Source: Strongylocentrotus purpuratus (taxonomy: Eukaryota; Echinodermata; Echinoidea; Camarodonta; Strongylocentrotidae). From it: 64,000 nucleotides of DNA. The DNA is taken from positions 33,859,594 to 33,923,593 of the forward strand of contig NW_022145615.1 in NCBI RefSeq assembly GCF_000002235.5. Direction: 5' to 3'. The translations under genes and the position numbers were made by a program. This document shows, piece after piece, positions 46,436 to 57,429 of the stretch. The first letter of the stretch is position 1. Each line of letters begins with the position of its first letter. The notes under the pieces are model-generated. The model did no database searches and had not been told where the DNA came from. It saw only the letters and a list, made by a program, of their open reading frames with translations.

Positions 46436-47059
46436 ATGGCTGGTCGGTACGTTATATCGGATTACAAGACAACAGGAGACAACAAACCAAGAATTAGCGT
46501 CCGGACTCGCGACCTAACAGAGGCTGAAGAGAGGTTTGCTACATCTGCAAAGAAAAAAGTTCGGAGCGTAGTGCTTTATAACACCGGAACCGACATGGTT
46601 CTTAAAATCGCTATCGAGGGAGAACCAATTTACCTGGTGGAGGCTATTGAAAAGGCGCGAGAAGAGTTGGAATCTAACGCACTTGTTAATGAAGCTGTTG
46701 CCAAAGTAGCTGCAGGAATCGTCATTGAACAGATGGTCAGAGTGATGACAGGAGTAGAAGTTCCTGGGCTTGGTGACGCTGTTGCTGATAATTTTATTTC
46801 CCCATATTCCGACCGTAAAGGGGATGGAGCTGCGGCTGTTGCTGGTGTGTTTGGTGGCATGTCTGGGGCTGTGATCGGAAATTCAGTTTTGGGTCATATA
46901 GGGAGTTTGATAGGTGCAGCATCTGTTGGTGCTTGTGTATCAGCACTTGTTAAATATTTATTCCCACCAAGCCCGAAATGTACTGCATGCAAAGGAACAG
47001 GTCTAGTTGATGATTTTAGAAGATGTAAAGAATGTTATGGAAGTGGGTACCATGAGTAA
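46436..47059 (+). CDS. Glycine-zipper protein with DnaJ-type two-motif zinc site, function unknown
   Basis: Intact 207-residue frame in an exon starting at 46406 after a good acceptor (branch-like TTATTAACAT, then TTGTATTTTCAG). An in-frame TAA between acceptor and ATG fixes the start, so upstream exons are non-coding. Residues 1-75 are polar; 70-105 look helical (EAIEKAREELESNA). Residues 131-176 are hydrophobic and Gly-rich, with G140-x3-G144-x3-G148 and G156-x3-G160, a glycine-zipper pattern suited to membrane-helix packing. The C-terminus has C182-x2-C185-x-G-x-G and C197-x2-C200-x-G-x-G, two of the four CxxCxGxG motifs of DnaJ, enough for one zinc ion. There is no J domain. I do not recognise the family. 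Membrane association is inference. No neighbour explains its role. Confidence 0.85.
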   Translation: MAGRYVISDYKTTGDNKPRISVRTRDLTEAEERFATSAKKKVRSVVLYNTGTDMVLKIAIEGEPIYLVEAIEKAREELESNALVNEAVAKVAAGIVIEQMVRVMTGVEVPGLGDAVADNFISPYSDRKGDGAAAVAGVFGGMSGAVIGNSVLGHIGSLIGAASVGACVSALVKYLFPPSPKCTACKGTGLVDDFRRCKECYGSGYHE

Positions 47060-47274
47060 ATTATTGACAAACTGTACTTTTATTTCAAATCAAGAAGAGT
47101 TAAAGGTATACGGTAGTGTCCTAAAACTAAGTAAACCTTAGTGTGGCAGCTAGACTATATTCGTATTTCGTACCTATACAAGATATATATTATAAGATGA
47201 TGACGTAAATCCTAATCAAATGATTGGTTGAAAGCGTACACGTGACCAGGCATTTATTTTGCCTAACGCGTAAT

Positions 47275-47318
47275 TTGGGTAATGACCGGTCATTGCCCAA
47301 TGGTAATGACCGGTCATT
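47275..47318. repeat. Paired palindromes AATGACCGGTCATT
   Basis: The 14-bp perfect palindrome occurs at 47281-47294 and 47305-47318. The first is extended to TTGGGxAATG...CATTxCCCAA. Could be a dimeric binding site or a hairpin remnant. Confidence 0.85.
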
Positions 47319-47581
47319 AACACATCTAGCTTGTTGTTGCTATGATAATCATAAGCGCGACACAAGTCAGAGGTCCAATATTAGATGCGCGCAAGGCAAG
47401 GTACGCCTTAATTTGCGCTTATTTTAAACCATGGGTTATATAAATGAGGATTTAAACCATAGGTTAGATTTAAACTTCCTTTGTGAATTCGGACCTTTGA
47501 GTTTGATATGAGGGTGATTGATCAAATAACAAGGATTCAAGTCATAATTTTATAAAACAAATAATACACATCATTTTGTTC

Positions 47582-47703
47582 GGGCATTATAAAATTACTC
47601 ACACTCGGTACCTTTGAAAAAGTCTAACATGCCCTCGGCTATCGCCTCGGGCGTGTTAGACTTTTCAAAGGTACCTTGTGCGGGTAATTCTTACTTATGC
47701 CCT
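47582..47703. repeat. Long hairpin element
   Basis: The left arm has GGGCAT, ATTACTC, GGTACCTTTGAAAAAGTCTA and ACATGCCC. The right arm has GGGCGTGTTAGACTTTTCAA then AGGTACC, GGGTAAT and ATGCCC. Loop TCGGCTATCGCCTC. A compact MITE-like foldback. Confidence 0.92.
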
Positions 47704-48872
47704 CACTCCTTTATATTATTTGTAGAATAACATATGGATATCGTAATAACACAAAACGAATGCGTAGTGTTAAAATATAACTTGGGCCTATCTGTCTTTT
47801 CCTGATATAAACAATTTAAGGTGAATAGGAATGCTCTTAAAAAAACGGAAAAGGGAAATGAATGGATAATGTAAAATATTGAATATAAAAAGGAAAATAA
47901 TGACATTTTGCAGGTTAACACTTAGCTCAATTTATGTTTGTACATGCCTAACATTATCAAATTCAGATTGCCTTTGTCCTTTTCAAAAACTCCTATTTAT
48001 GCTTTTCATGAAATGAATTACTCTTACAATTTTCCCATTACCCGTAACAATAAGAACACATTCTATCTGTTTTACAGGAGTCCATGAATGAAATTCAATT
48101 TGTAATACAGAGTCTTTATTTTGTTTGAAAAGATACCAAAGGTAAACAACTTTCTTTTCAAACTAGGTCAATTCATGTATATGAATAACCTAGTTTATAA
48201 TGTTAAAAATAATTTGTTGCCATCCGTTTTTTAAGTAATGATTTTTTTAATAGCTCAGTCCATAATTACCCAACAAGACATTCAGGAGATTTTCATTCAC
48301 CTCTCTGTTGGACCTTCTTAGTTCAGATTACAAAAATATGGAATTCTTTAGTAATTAAATAAAAAATGCTCCGTCAATTAATATTTTTTAAGAAAAAACA
48401 AATGTTTGTAATACAATCTTATGTACCTCATTTAATTACATCGCTCATTTATTGTTTTCCCTTCTTTATATTTTTCTTTCTTTTTTTCTTTTTAAACTTA
48501 AAAAACAAAAACAAGTTCATTTTTTAAACGCTGTCTCCAAATGTAATTTGATATTGTGACGGTCAGCGTAAAATCTAACTTGTTCATTTTTATAAAACTG
48601 ACTTGAAACACCAAAATATATATGGGACTGATTTTTCGATCTTTTCATATATTTTTGTCTATTTCACTTGTTAAATTGCTGAGTTATACTGTCAGGCTGA
48701 CTTACCATTATTCTGAATGTCTGTACTCTCGGAATAAGGCTCTTACTTTATTTTTATCAATATATTTCTCTTTGTATAAAGGTTACAAATTATTTGATGT
48801 AATCGCACTTACTTTGAAATAGTTATTGCGAAGATTTATGAATATTCATGTGCGTACATGTAATATTTATAT
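47704..48872. other. AT-rich sequence, no gene seen
   Basis: No supported exon on either strand. It may include the 3' UTR end of the glycine-zipper gene, which lies to the left. Confidence 0.4.
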
Positions 48873-49394
48873 AATATTGACTGGCCTTGAGGGGTATATC
48901 AGAAATATTGACCAAGCTCAGATCATATTGCCCCGAGTCGAAAGACGAGGGCAATATGGTCTTAGCGCGGTCAATATTTCTGATATCCCCCGAAAGTAAA
49001 GCCAGTCAATATTTTTATTGTTATCCAAATCAGACATCTAGAGCAAATACAGACATCCACCATGACAATCTCAAGAACTGAACAAACTTTGTCAAACCAA
49101 CACTGTGCATCCAGTGCTTGACAAAATTTTCGATACACTACAAACAGTGTGTATTTGGTGTGATTATTACGTCACAATAGAGTGCGCGCATAATAGATGC
49201 GCAATGAAAATGCAAGACCGTGGAAAATACCAAGGTATATTTTTACTCGTCTCTACACGCAAAGTCAATACGCGCAGGGAGACCAAGGAAAATACAAAGA
49301 ATATACCCCTCCGTTCCCACTGCTTGTGAAAACTAGGGCAATACGGTTTTGTAAATGACCAGCTCAGATGTCTGATACGGGTAATAATAAAGCA
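48873..49394. repeat. Compound hairpin element
   Basis: Inner hairpin 48873-49013: AATATTGACTGGC...GCCAGTCAATATT with GATATCAGAAATATTGACC-type arms and GCAATATG...CATATTGC around a short loop. A second inverted pair, TTATCCAAATCAGACATCTA (49019-49040) and GATGTCTGATACGGGTAATA (about 49368-49387), encloses the next 350 bp. Probably two adjoining foldback MITEs. Confidence 0.8.
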
Positions 49395-49499
49395 TACGCC
49401 CATGATAGTGCGCTGATATATGTGACAGCCGAGTTTGATTGATGTGGCTATACATTTTGTCATTAGATGAGCTGTGAACCTATTATGATCTATGCACTC

Positions 49500-50458
49500 G
49501 CCTATGTAGAACTACTGGTGTCCTCCGCAGACTTAAATTTACTTTACCTAGACATATTATGATTTCATTATATAACACATTGATTTTGCCTCATCTCACT
49601 TACTGTTGTATGATTTGGGGGAATACATTTAAAACACACTTGAATAGACTTTTTATTACTCAGAAAAAAGCAATAAGAAAAGTTTGTAATGTACCATTTA
49701 TTAACCATACAAGCAATTTATTTGTTGAATGTAAAACATTAAAGGTCTGTGACCTTGTACTTATGTATACTTATATCTTTATGTATATCATTATCATACG
49801 AATGCCTTGCCAGATATTTATAATGATCTTTTTAGCACAAATGCCTCCTATCACTCATATTTCACCTGTCAATACGCAGATCTTCATCAATTTCTTCCCA
49901 AAACTACAATTAGTCAAAATTCCTTACGCTGTAATGGAATTAAGTTATAGAATGACCTAGACAATGATATCAAACTAAGTAAAACTCTTGATAAATTTAA
50001 AAAACTCTTGAAAAATGAAATGTTCTTGCAGTACAAAAACCACGCTCAATTAAATAATGAATAACTTGCTCCACTTGTTCTTTTTTTTTTTTTTTTTTTT
50101 GTATATAAATGTTTTGTAATACTGCAAAGCACCAGCGGGGGGCGCATATAGTGACGCAGTGTCGCTTGACGTCGTGTCCGGTGTGCGTCCTTTGCTGGTG
50201 CTTTGCTGTAAATGTCTTATCCTCATAAACATGTAGGTCTTTATAAAAAAAATTCTTGAATATATTTGTTTTCCCGTTAATGTTGTTTTTGTTAATTTTC
50301 TCGATATATGTGCCATGGTTGGTGCCCCAATCACAAGTTTGTTTTCAAACTTCTTCAGGGGCTCCTTACCCTATGTTTTTATATTTTCATGAAGTATTAT
50401 TGTATATGTATCTTTTTATGGTTGAATAAATAAATTGAAATTGAAATTGAAATTGAAC
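49500..50458 (+). mobile_element. LINE 3' part (copy E)
   Basis: The frame from about 49505 reads TGVLRRLKFTLPRHIMISLY then NTLILPHLTYCCMIWGN and KKAIRKVCNVPFINHTSNLF, the C-terminal region of a LINE reverse transcriptase ORF. Frames then shift. The 3' UTR ends in GAATAAATAAATTGAAATTG followed by further AAATTG units (50425-50455), a simple-repeat tail typical of CR1/L2-like elements. Confidence 0.85.
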
Positions 50459-51174
50459 CTGACCTGTCTGTGAACCTTGTTGAACCGAGATTTATGACTA
50501 TAGACCATATCTGCTGTGTGACCTAATACATTACCAGTAATATGAATTTCTGGAGGAGGAGGCTGAGAGCCTCAGTAACGTAGTCTGTCACCTGTACCTA
50601 GTAGTTTAAGAATATATCTATCTACATGTATAGCAGTTGTAACTTATATATATTGAACATTTGTATATTTAATATTTGTATTCTATATAGTTGTACCTTA
50701 AATATATTCGTCATATTTATGAACAAAGTAAATACGATCTGACGCTATTACTTGCATAAGATTTAGTCACTTGTAAATAGATTCCCAATTCAACAATTAA
50801 TGATGTACAAATGAATATAAGTAACTTATGTATTTATGAAGCTGTAACTTACATGTATATTTTATCTTAGTAACACTTATTGATAATGATCCATTAATAA
50901 GCACTGAATTACAGAGAGCAAGGAACGAATCCCTAGACAAACCGGTTGTCTTAAGATTGAAGTACGTTTAAAACTGATTAGTTAATTCTGGAAGTTAGCA
51001 ATAGGTATATGAATTGGAAATTCGAGGCTATAACCTGTTGTAAAGACCTAAGGATTAAAGATCGCATGGTTATGCCGACAGAGTGAGCTGCCATGTCGAG
51101 ATTAGGGGTGGATAGACCAGTGAGTAAAACTCCCGTTGAGCGGTGATTACGAATACTATAAGTTGATTATGCTT
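50459..51174. other. Sequence between two LINE copies, no gene seen
   Basis: No coding frame or terminal repeat recognised. Confidence 0.4.
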
Positions 51175-51656
51175 GTTTGTTTGTTTTATTTCCGAAAATC
51201 ATCATAAAAAACAATAACACAATATAACAAAATCAAAGACTTATATAACAATGATAGAATGATAAAACGGTTGGATAGTCCATTTCAGAGCCATTAACCT
51301 AATGGCTCTGTTCTTCCATGGAGTCCAATATATATATAATGATACTATAATAAGCAATGATATAACAAAATAGTAAGTCGTAATTAAAAATATTTTTAAA
51401 AAACAACAACATTGTACTCGTACTTAACTTAACTAAATCAAATTAAATTTAATTAAACAAAAAACACTAACAAAAAGCATTAAAATCTATTCAAATATCC
51501 CCTACCATCCCTAATTTAACAAAATACGACCCCACCCTTATCACCCACCCTGCTAACAATTAACTTGATTAGTTTTAAAATATTCTACACATTATCTAAT
51601 TTAGTCTGTTATTAAATTGGTTATGTTTATGGCAAAAGCCAATGGGATTGCGAAAT

Positions 51657-54600
51657 TTAAATATCAAAATAATTGAAGTATTTTTGAACATGTTTATTAA
51701 ACAAATTTAGTGTGCCTAACTGACGGAGCTTAATAGGTAGTTCATTGTATAACACGGATCCCCGATATAAGAATGTACGTTTACACTGATTGGTTCTTGG
51801 TTTCGGAAGCATTAAATTGTCATTATATCTTAGCCCGTAACACTTTTCGTTAAATACAAATTTATCAGTCATATATTTAGGTGCTAGCTCATGAAATGTT
51901 TTAAACAGTAACGAACACATATGTCTCCGACGTCGAGATTTTAGGGTTTCCCAATCCAAGGTATCGTGAATCTGCTGAATAGATATATGTTCACCAGGTT
52001 TAACCTGAAGAATAATTCTTCCTGCTCGATTCTGAAGTTTCTGAAGTTGATCAAAATGATTATTATTTGCAGTTTGCCAAACAGTATCTGCATAGTCAAA
52101 GTGAGGCATAATTACAGATGTATAAATTAGTTTCAGATTTGACTCATTAATAAAATACCTCAATCTCCTCAAGAAACCAATCATTTTCCCAATTTTTTTG
52201 TTCAATTGCTCTATATGAATATTCCACTTAAGTTCACAATCTACATTTACTCCAAGATATTTGAAACATTTTACTTGAATTAGCTTAGTGGCATTTATCT
52301 CTAAATTGAGAATATCATGCTTAGAAAGCATAAACTTTGTCCCTAAAAGCATGCATACTGTTTTACTGGAGTTCACAGAGAGTCTATTTGCATTCATCCA
52401 AGATTGTAGATGTCCTAGCTCTTCGTTTAAAACTGATTGAATCACATCTACATCTTTGTGGGAATAATACATAACCGTGTCGTCGGCATAAAAGTGCAAA
52501 TTGCATTTCGTGAAAGACCTAGGCAGATCGTTTATAAAAATTAAAAATAGCAGTGGCCCCAGTATTGAACCCTGAGGTACGCCGTAATCAAGGGATAATT
52601 CCTCTGACAATGTTTGTCCTATGGAAGTTCTAATACGTCTTTTCATTAGATAATCCTGAAACCATCTTAATGAGGTACCTTGTACTCCAATATCATAAAG
52701 TTTTTTAATTAGAATTTGGTGATTGACAGTATCAAATGCCTTATGTAAATCGACAAAGACACACCCAGTATATTTCCCTTGATCAATTGCTTCAAGCCAT
52801 TCATCAGTTACTTTAATAAGTGCAGTAGTTGTGGAATGTTTCGATCTAAAGCCCGATTGCTCCTTCACTAATACATCATTGTCATTCAAGTAATTAAGTA
52901 ATTGTTTTTGAACAACCCTCTCCAAAAGTTTCGAAACACAGGGCAGTAATGATATTGGCCTGTAATTATCTGGCTGACATTTGTCACCTTTTTTGTGCAA
53001 TGGTATAATTTTTGCAATCTTCCACTGGCGAGGAACTACCCCATCAGTTATTGACTTATTAATAAGGTATGCTATAATTCTAAAGATTTCTGTTGCACAA
53101 GTTTTCAATATGTAAGAACTGATCCCATCCAAACCAACCGATTTCTTATTCTTTAGGCTGTATATTTCTTTTAACACATCTGCTTCAGAAACTAAAGAAA
53201 GCTGAAATAGTGGGGTTTGCATATCATTATCCAGACCTGCCTCGTTACATACATGCGAGACATTAACACCATTACATGCATGTAAGACATTGGCAACATT
53301 GGCAAAATGATTATTAAAATAATTTGCAGTTTCAAAAATATCATGTGACACAGGAATAGGTGATTTAGAGCTCTTGTTGGGTAGGAGAGATTTAAGAGTT
53401 GGCCATGTTTGGTTTCTGTCTATAGTTTCAGTTAATTTTTCGGTAAAATATTTCCTTTTAAGTTTTCTATTTTCAAATGTAACTTTGTTTTTTAATTGTC
53501 TATATTCTTTCCAATACACATCTTTGTTATCAATTTTTGCCTTCTGTTTCATTTTGTCACGCTTTTTCATTAATTCAAAAATCCATTCATTCAACCACGG
53601 TGAATGTTTCTTTCTTACTCTTTTAGTTTTGAGTGGCATGTATCTATTAACTACACCCAACAAAAGCTCTTGCCATCAATCTACGGCGTCATCTATACTC
53701 TTCATTTCTTTAACATCAGACCAATCAAGCTCATTGATTTCTCTTTTAAAAGCATTTAAATCTACACCTTTTGATTTACGAAATGTGACGAAATTTGGAT
53801 CAGAACACTTATCATATTGACGAGTGTTCCAGATCAAAAAAGTCATGGAGTGATCACTGAGACCATTATGAATAACACCAAAAGAATTTACATTCTCATT
53901 ACAGTTTGTAATAATATGATCAACAAGTGTTGAAGATTCCTTAGTAACTCTTGTATATTCTGACTTATTTACATGTTTCAAACCATAAATAGCATTTAAT
54001 TGGTTATATCGTTTACATCCACTTGTTTGAGGTTGTTTTAAAATATCAAAATTGATGTCTCCCATAAGAATGATTGGTTTGTTAAATCCCTCAAGAAATG
54101 TTAACATAGTTTCATAATAATTAAAAATATCACATTTGGAGCTTGGAGGTCGATACCATGTAACAAATATGAAAGGTTTATCTTTTTTCAAATCAATCAG
54201 TAATGATAAAGCTTCTAAATGTAGGGTGGAATCAAATGTCAATTGATGAAAATTCAAACTATTGTGCACATATATAGCTACTCCTCCACCTTTTCTATTG
54301 CGGTCATTTCGAATAACAGAGTATTGGGGTATGGCGATTTCTGTGTCATACACACTATCGTCTAATCTGGTTTCATTTAGTGCGAGTAGGTGTATGTCAT
54401 TACTGCACAAAATTGATTTAATTTCATCAAAATGCTTCAAGAGACTAACAACGTTAAGCTGTAGACATTTTAATCCATTTAGTGATAATTGATTGTATTT
54501 CAACCCGGGCTGATTAACTATATGTTCATCTATTTTTTTCTTTGAATTATATTGCACATTGATCAATTTGGCACTTTCTCCATAAAAAGGTAAATGCTGC

Positions 54601-54776
54601 ATCATACACTGTGGACATTCCCAATCCAAGAACACTTCCGTGTCATCATCATATAATTGTACAGGTACACTAGCACATGATATGTGGATCCAACTTTTAC
54701 ATTGTGTACATAAAAGGCCCTTTTGGTTTGATTTTACAGACTTTCTACACAACCCACATGGAAACTTTCTTAACAT
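51657..54776 (-). pseudogene. LINE ORF2: PHD finger, AP endonuclease, reverse transcriptase; one premature stop
   Basis: Domain order: a C4HC3 PHD finger (C7, C10, C23, C26, H31, C34, C54, C57), an apurinic-type endonuclease (LQLNV, LNETRLDD, ILMGDINFDI, SDHSM) and a reverse transcriptase with HKKGD, NYRPISLLP, FVDLHKAFD (A), GVPQGSILGPLLF (B), YADD (C) and KCFKYLGV. About 1040 codons in one frame, interrupted only by TGA at 53678-53676 between endonuclease and polymerase. Downstream of it the frame stays open to TAA at 51657. With one nonsense codon this copy could not make full ORF2 by ordinary translation. The same family probably supplied the fragments at 29.3, 40.2 and 49.6 kb, but their identity was not measured. 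Confidence 0.93.
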
Positions 54777-54994
54777 TACAATCCTGCTTAAAATCTAGCT
54801 TGAAAAGCTAAAGCTAAACATTCAAAGCAAACAACAACAAAATAACACAAACATTCAACTTATACATTAAAATAACAAATATAAACAAAATGCGAGCTTG
54901 TTGTTCGTTAAATCGATACACCTCCCAGGATGACGTATAAATATATCACTAGCCAACATCGTTAGATGTTAGAGATGTACATCAAATCATCATT

Positions 54995-55348
54995 TTACAA
55001 TTTTTTCAAATCTTCGACGGACGTGATTAGCTTTTTAGCAGTTTTTCCATTACTTGCTGGTATGGCTACGAAGATTCGTCCGTCTTGTGACCAAGCTGCA
55101 GTGGCTTTATTTGCTTCCCTGGCTGCCCTCAATATCTTGTAGTTCGAAAAAGTAAGATCTTCCGCTATTGAGATTCCAGAATTTTTCAGTTTCCGTCTTG
55201 CTCTCAACACGGCCTGGCGAGCGCGGTACGTTGCAAACTTGACGAGGATCGGGCGATGACGAGACTGAGAATTTATCGGCAATGATTCGGACGAAATCAA
55301 CGACGATGATCCTTTCACATGTTGTGATGAGTTGTGATGAGTAGGCAA
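54995..55348 (-). pseudogene. LINE ORF1 C-terminal fragment
   Basis: 117 residues: a polar start, then RPILVKFATYRARQAVLRAR, a basic linker, and AAREANKATAAWSQDGRIFV near the end. The RPILVKF...AWxxDGRIFV layout is that of the RNA-binding C-terminal region of LINE ORF1 proteins, which coat element RNA. The start of ORF1 (any coiled coil or zinc knuckle) is absent, so the copy is 5'-truncated or rearranged near 55.35 kb. Confidence 0.75.
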
Positions 55349-55553
55349 TAAGAAGGAAGGCAGTTAAGTATTTGTACTTGAACTTGGAATGGAGTGATTA
55401 TTGGATGGCTGCTGGTCAGCCTAGATTGACCGTAAGTTGAGGAGGCTATGTTGTGTTTAGCCCAGAATAGAATTACTTCTCATCTTTTAGTAGGAAAGAA
55501 AAGTTACACTTTGGAGTAGAATTCAGTTGCTAGTGATCTATTATTGTTACATC

Positions 55554-55938
55554 TTAAAGGGATCCGGTAACTTTGTCTCAGATTCTGAAACAAAATTCTG
55601 GATTTAGCTCATGATGCAATGATAATTATAAACCTTTAGGTCAGTCAGGAACCCCATGACTTTTACAAGCCGATCGCCCGTCTGATTATCAAGATATTTA
55701 TGATTGGAATTACAAATTTTGAAAACCGTTCGCCTGACGGTTTTCATAACACTACAGTCTATTGGGGAAAACGAGTATGGTAAAACCGGTCACTCAAAGA
55801 TTTTTACTTTTTTGAGGCACTTCTTGATCATTTTGAAGCGCAATTTTTTTAGGGATTCAATATTACACCATATCACAGACACTTATAACACGTAGGGCCG
55901 TGTATCTCAGATTTAACATTGTTAAACGATCCCTTTAA
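55554..55938. mobile_element. MITE with TTAA flanks
   Basis: Left TTAAAGGGATCCGGTAAC, right GTTAAACGATCCCTTTAA. The outer TTAA may be the target duplication, as at 12490-12999. An inner inverted pair, AAAACCGTTCGCC...GGCGAACGGTTTT-like text around 55721-55746, adds secondary structure. Non-coding, 385 bp. Confidence 0.75.
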
Positions 55939-57242
55939 ACCTGTCCCTATAACTGTTAACATAACATGCATACACTATCCATACTTTAAGCTAGTAATTA
56001 TTTAGGTAAATTATTTGTTGTCGGACAAAAGTGACAAACTCTTATACTTAGTAATTGCATTGCATACATACTTGAATTGAATAACGTCGACATGAATTAG
56101 GCACGATAGCCTCACTGTTAGTTGAAATCTTTTAATAAAGTGTTACTTGTTATTTGTTCACTCAAACAATTTAGGCTGACAGATTCGTTCTTACAGTAAT
56201 ACATGTCTGTTACACATTAGTTACAGTAGTTAAGTGTGGATGGTGATTGGTATTTTTACATCTTCTTTAGATAGCGCAATTGAGAACTTCGAGAACGAAA
56301 TCATCGTCTGATTTTATTCAGATACTTATCCACGTCATTGTGCCTTTAGATTGCTCGCTACCCTATGGGAGGAATGTGATAGAGGATGTGAGAGAAAGTG
56401 CCCCAAGATATGAGTGCGAATAATGTGTGTGTTTTAACTGCGTGTACAGGACACCCAGTGTGCCCTGTCACATGTTTGCAGTGTGTTGTGCAGATCGTTA
56501 GAGAATCTGAGTTGTACAAGTCTGATAGGAATATTAGGATTAATCATGCATACAGAGTACTGACAGAATTATTCAGATCTCATGATGATGCTTTAACTCA
56601 CCTAAATGAAGAAATACAAGCTACTTGAAGTGTGGAACAGTGTGGAGATGAGCCAGGCTGCTCGTGGCACGAGTTGAATCTAGCGCGAATGTTTACGAGA
56701 GCCCAGGGTTCAGGTCAAAGGTTGACCATTAGTGCGTTGTGTTGAATTAAAGAGGTGCGAAATGAGCCAATGAGAAGGCTGTGATTTGTGAATAATTAAT
56801 TCATTTAATTATCGTTTATTGTGTGATCCAACAGGTCTGGTATTTATCTCTTTACAACATCAAGTTGTAAAGAGAAGAGAATCTAGCGCTCTTAATAAGG
56901 ACTAGATGGTGGCAGCTTACTGTGCTTACTGGGGAATTACATCCCAATGACCCAATCCCACAATATTTCGTCTTCACCAGCAATTGAAAAATATGACTTT
57001 CATAAAATCGGTTTTAAAACAGAGAAAACCTACTTCAAATGCGACGGATTACTGCTGTTCATACGTACCTGGGAGATAATGATGATTATAAATCGCTAAC
57101 GGTTCGGTGATTCGATAACAGCTCAATCACCGCGATGAGTTAGTTCACAATCCAGTACATTCACGTAAAAGCCTGCATCTCTTCCGCACACGCATTTCGC
57201 GAACATTCTACTTCAAACAAACGAAATAAAATTTCAAAAATA
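55939..57242. other. Upstream region of SLC16-like gene B
   Basis: No exon recognised. The promoter and 5' UTR of gene B should lie here. A short hairpin, CTCTTTACAAC-ATCAA-GTTGTAAAGAG, lies near 56850-56877. Confidence 0.4.
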
Positions 57243-57429
57243 ATGATCGCTAAAAAGAATAGTTGGCGGAACATTGTCTTTATGTCTCGCTTCTGTCTTA
57301 AGGTGATTGAGGAGGGAACTGAGATTTCATTAGGTATTTTAATGCCTGCCTTGCAAGAGCATTTTCGATCTTCTAGCGCCATGACAGGACTTCTTCTATC
57401 ACTCAATATATCCCTGTGGTATGTTGCCG
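57243..57429 (+). CDS. SLC16/MCT-like gene B, exon 1
   Basis: ATG at 57243; donor GCCG|GTAAGT after 187 nt, the same length and phase as exon 1 of gene A. It reads MIAKKNSWRN, helix 1 (RFCLKVIEEGTEISLGILMP) and helix 2 (TGLLLSLNISLWYVA). The family's N-terminal DGGWGW motif is absent apart from one Trp. The strong match to gene A (RFCLK-IEEG, ILMP, SSSA-TGLL-SL-ISLWY-AG) shows common origin. Confidence 0.92.

Larger units (their letters stand above)
51175..55400 (-). mobile_element. Near full-length CR1/L2-like LINE (copy A)
   Basis: On the minus strand: an ORF1 tail (55348-54995), a spacer of about 220 bp, ORF2 (54776-51657) and a 3' UTR of about 480 bp. The UTR ends in an AAAACAAACAAACAAGC tail near 51174-51200. 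The 5' end is not exact because the start of ORF1 is missing. It is the most complete and youngest-looking of the LINE copies in the window: apart from one stop codon its ORF2 is open. Confidence 0.88.

Noticed and set aside
46436..47059. Bacterial contamination or recent horizontal transfer as the source of the 207-residue gene
   Set aside because: It sits behind a eukaryotic splice acceptor with a branch-like sequence and is flanked by local repeat families. Nothing visible requires transfer, though a database search would be needed to exclude it.
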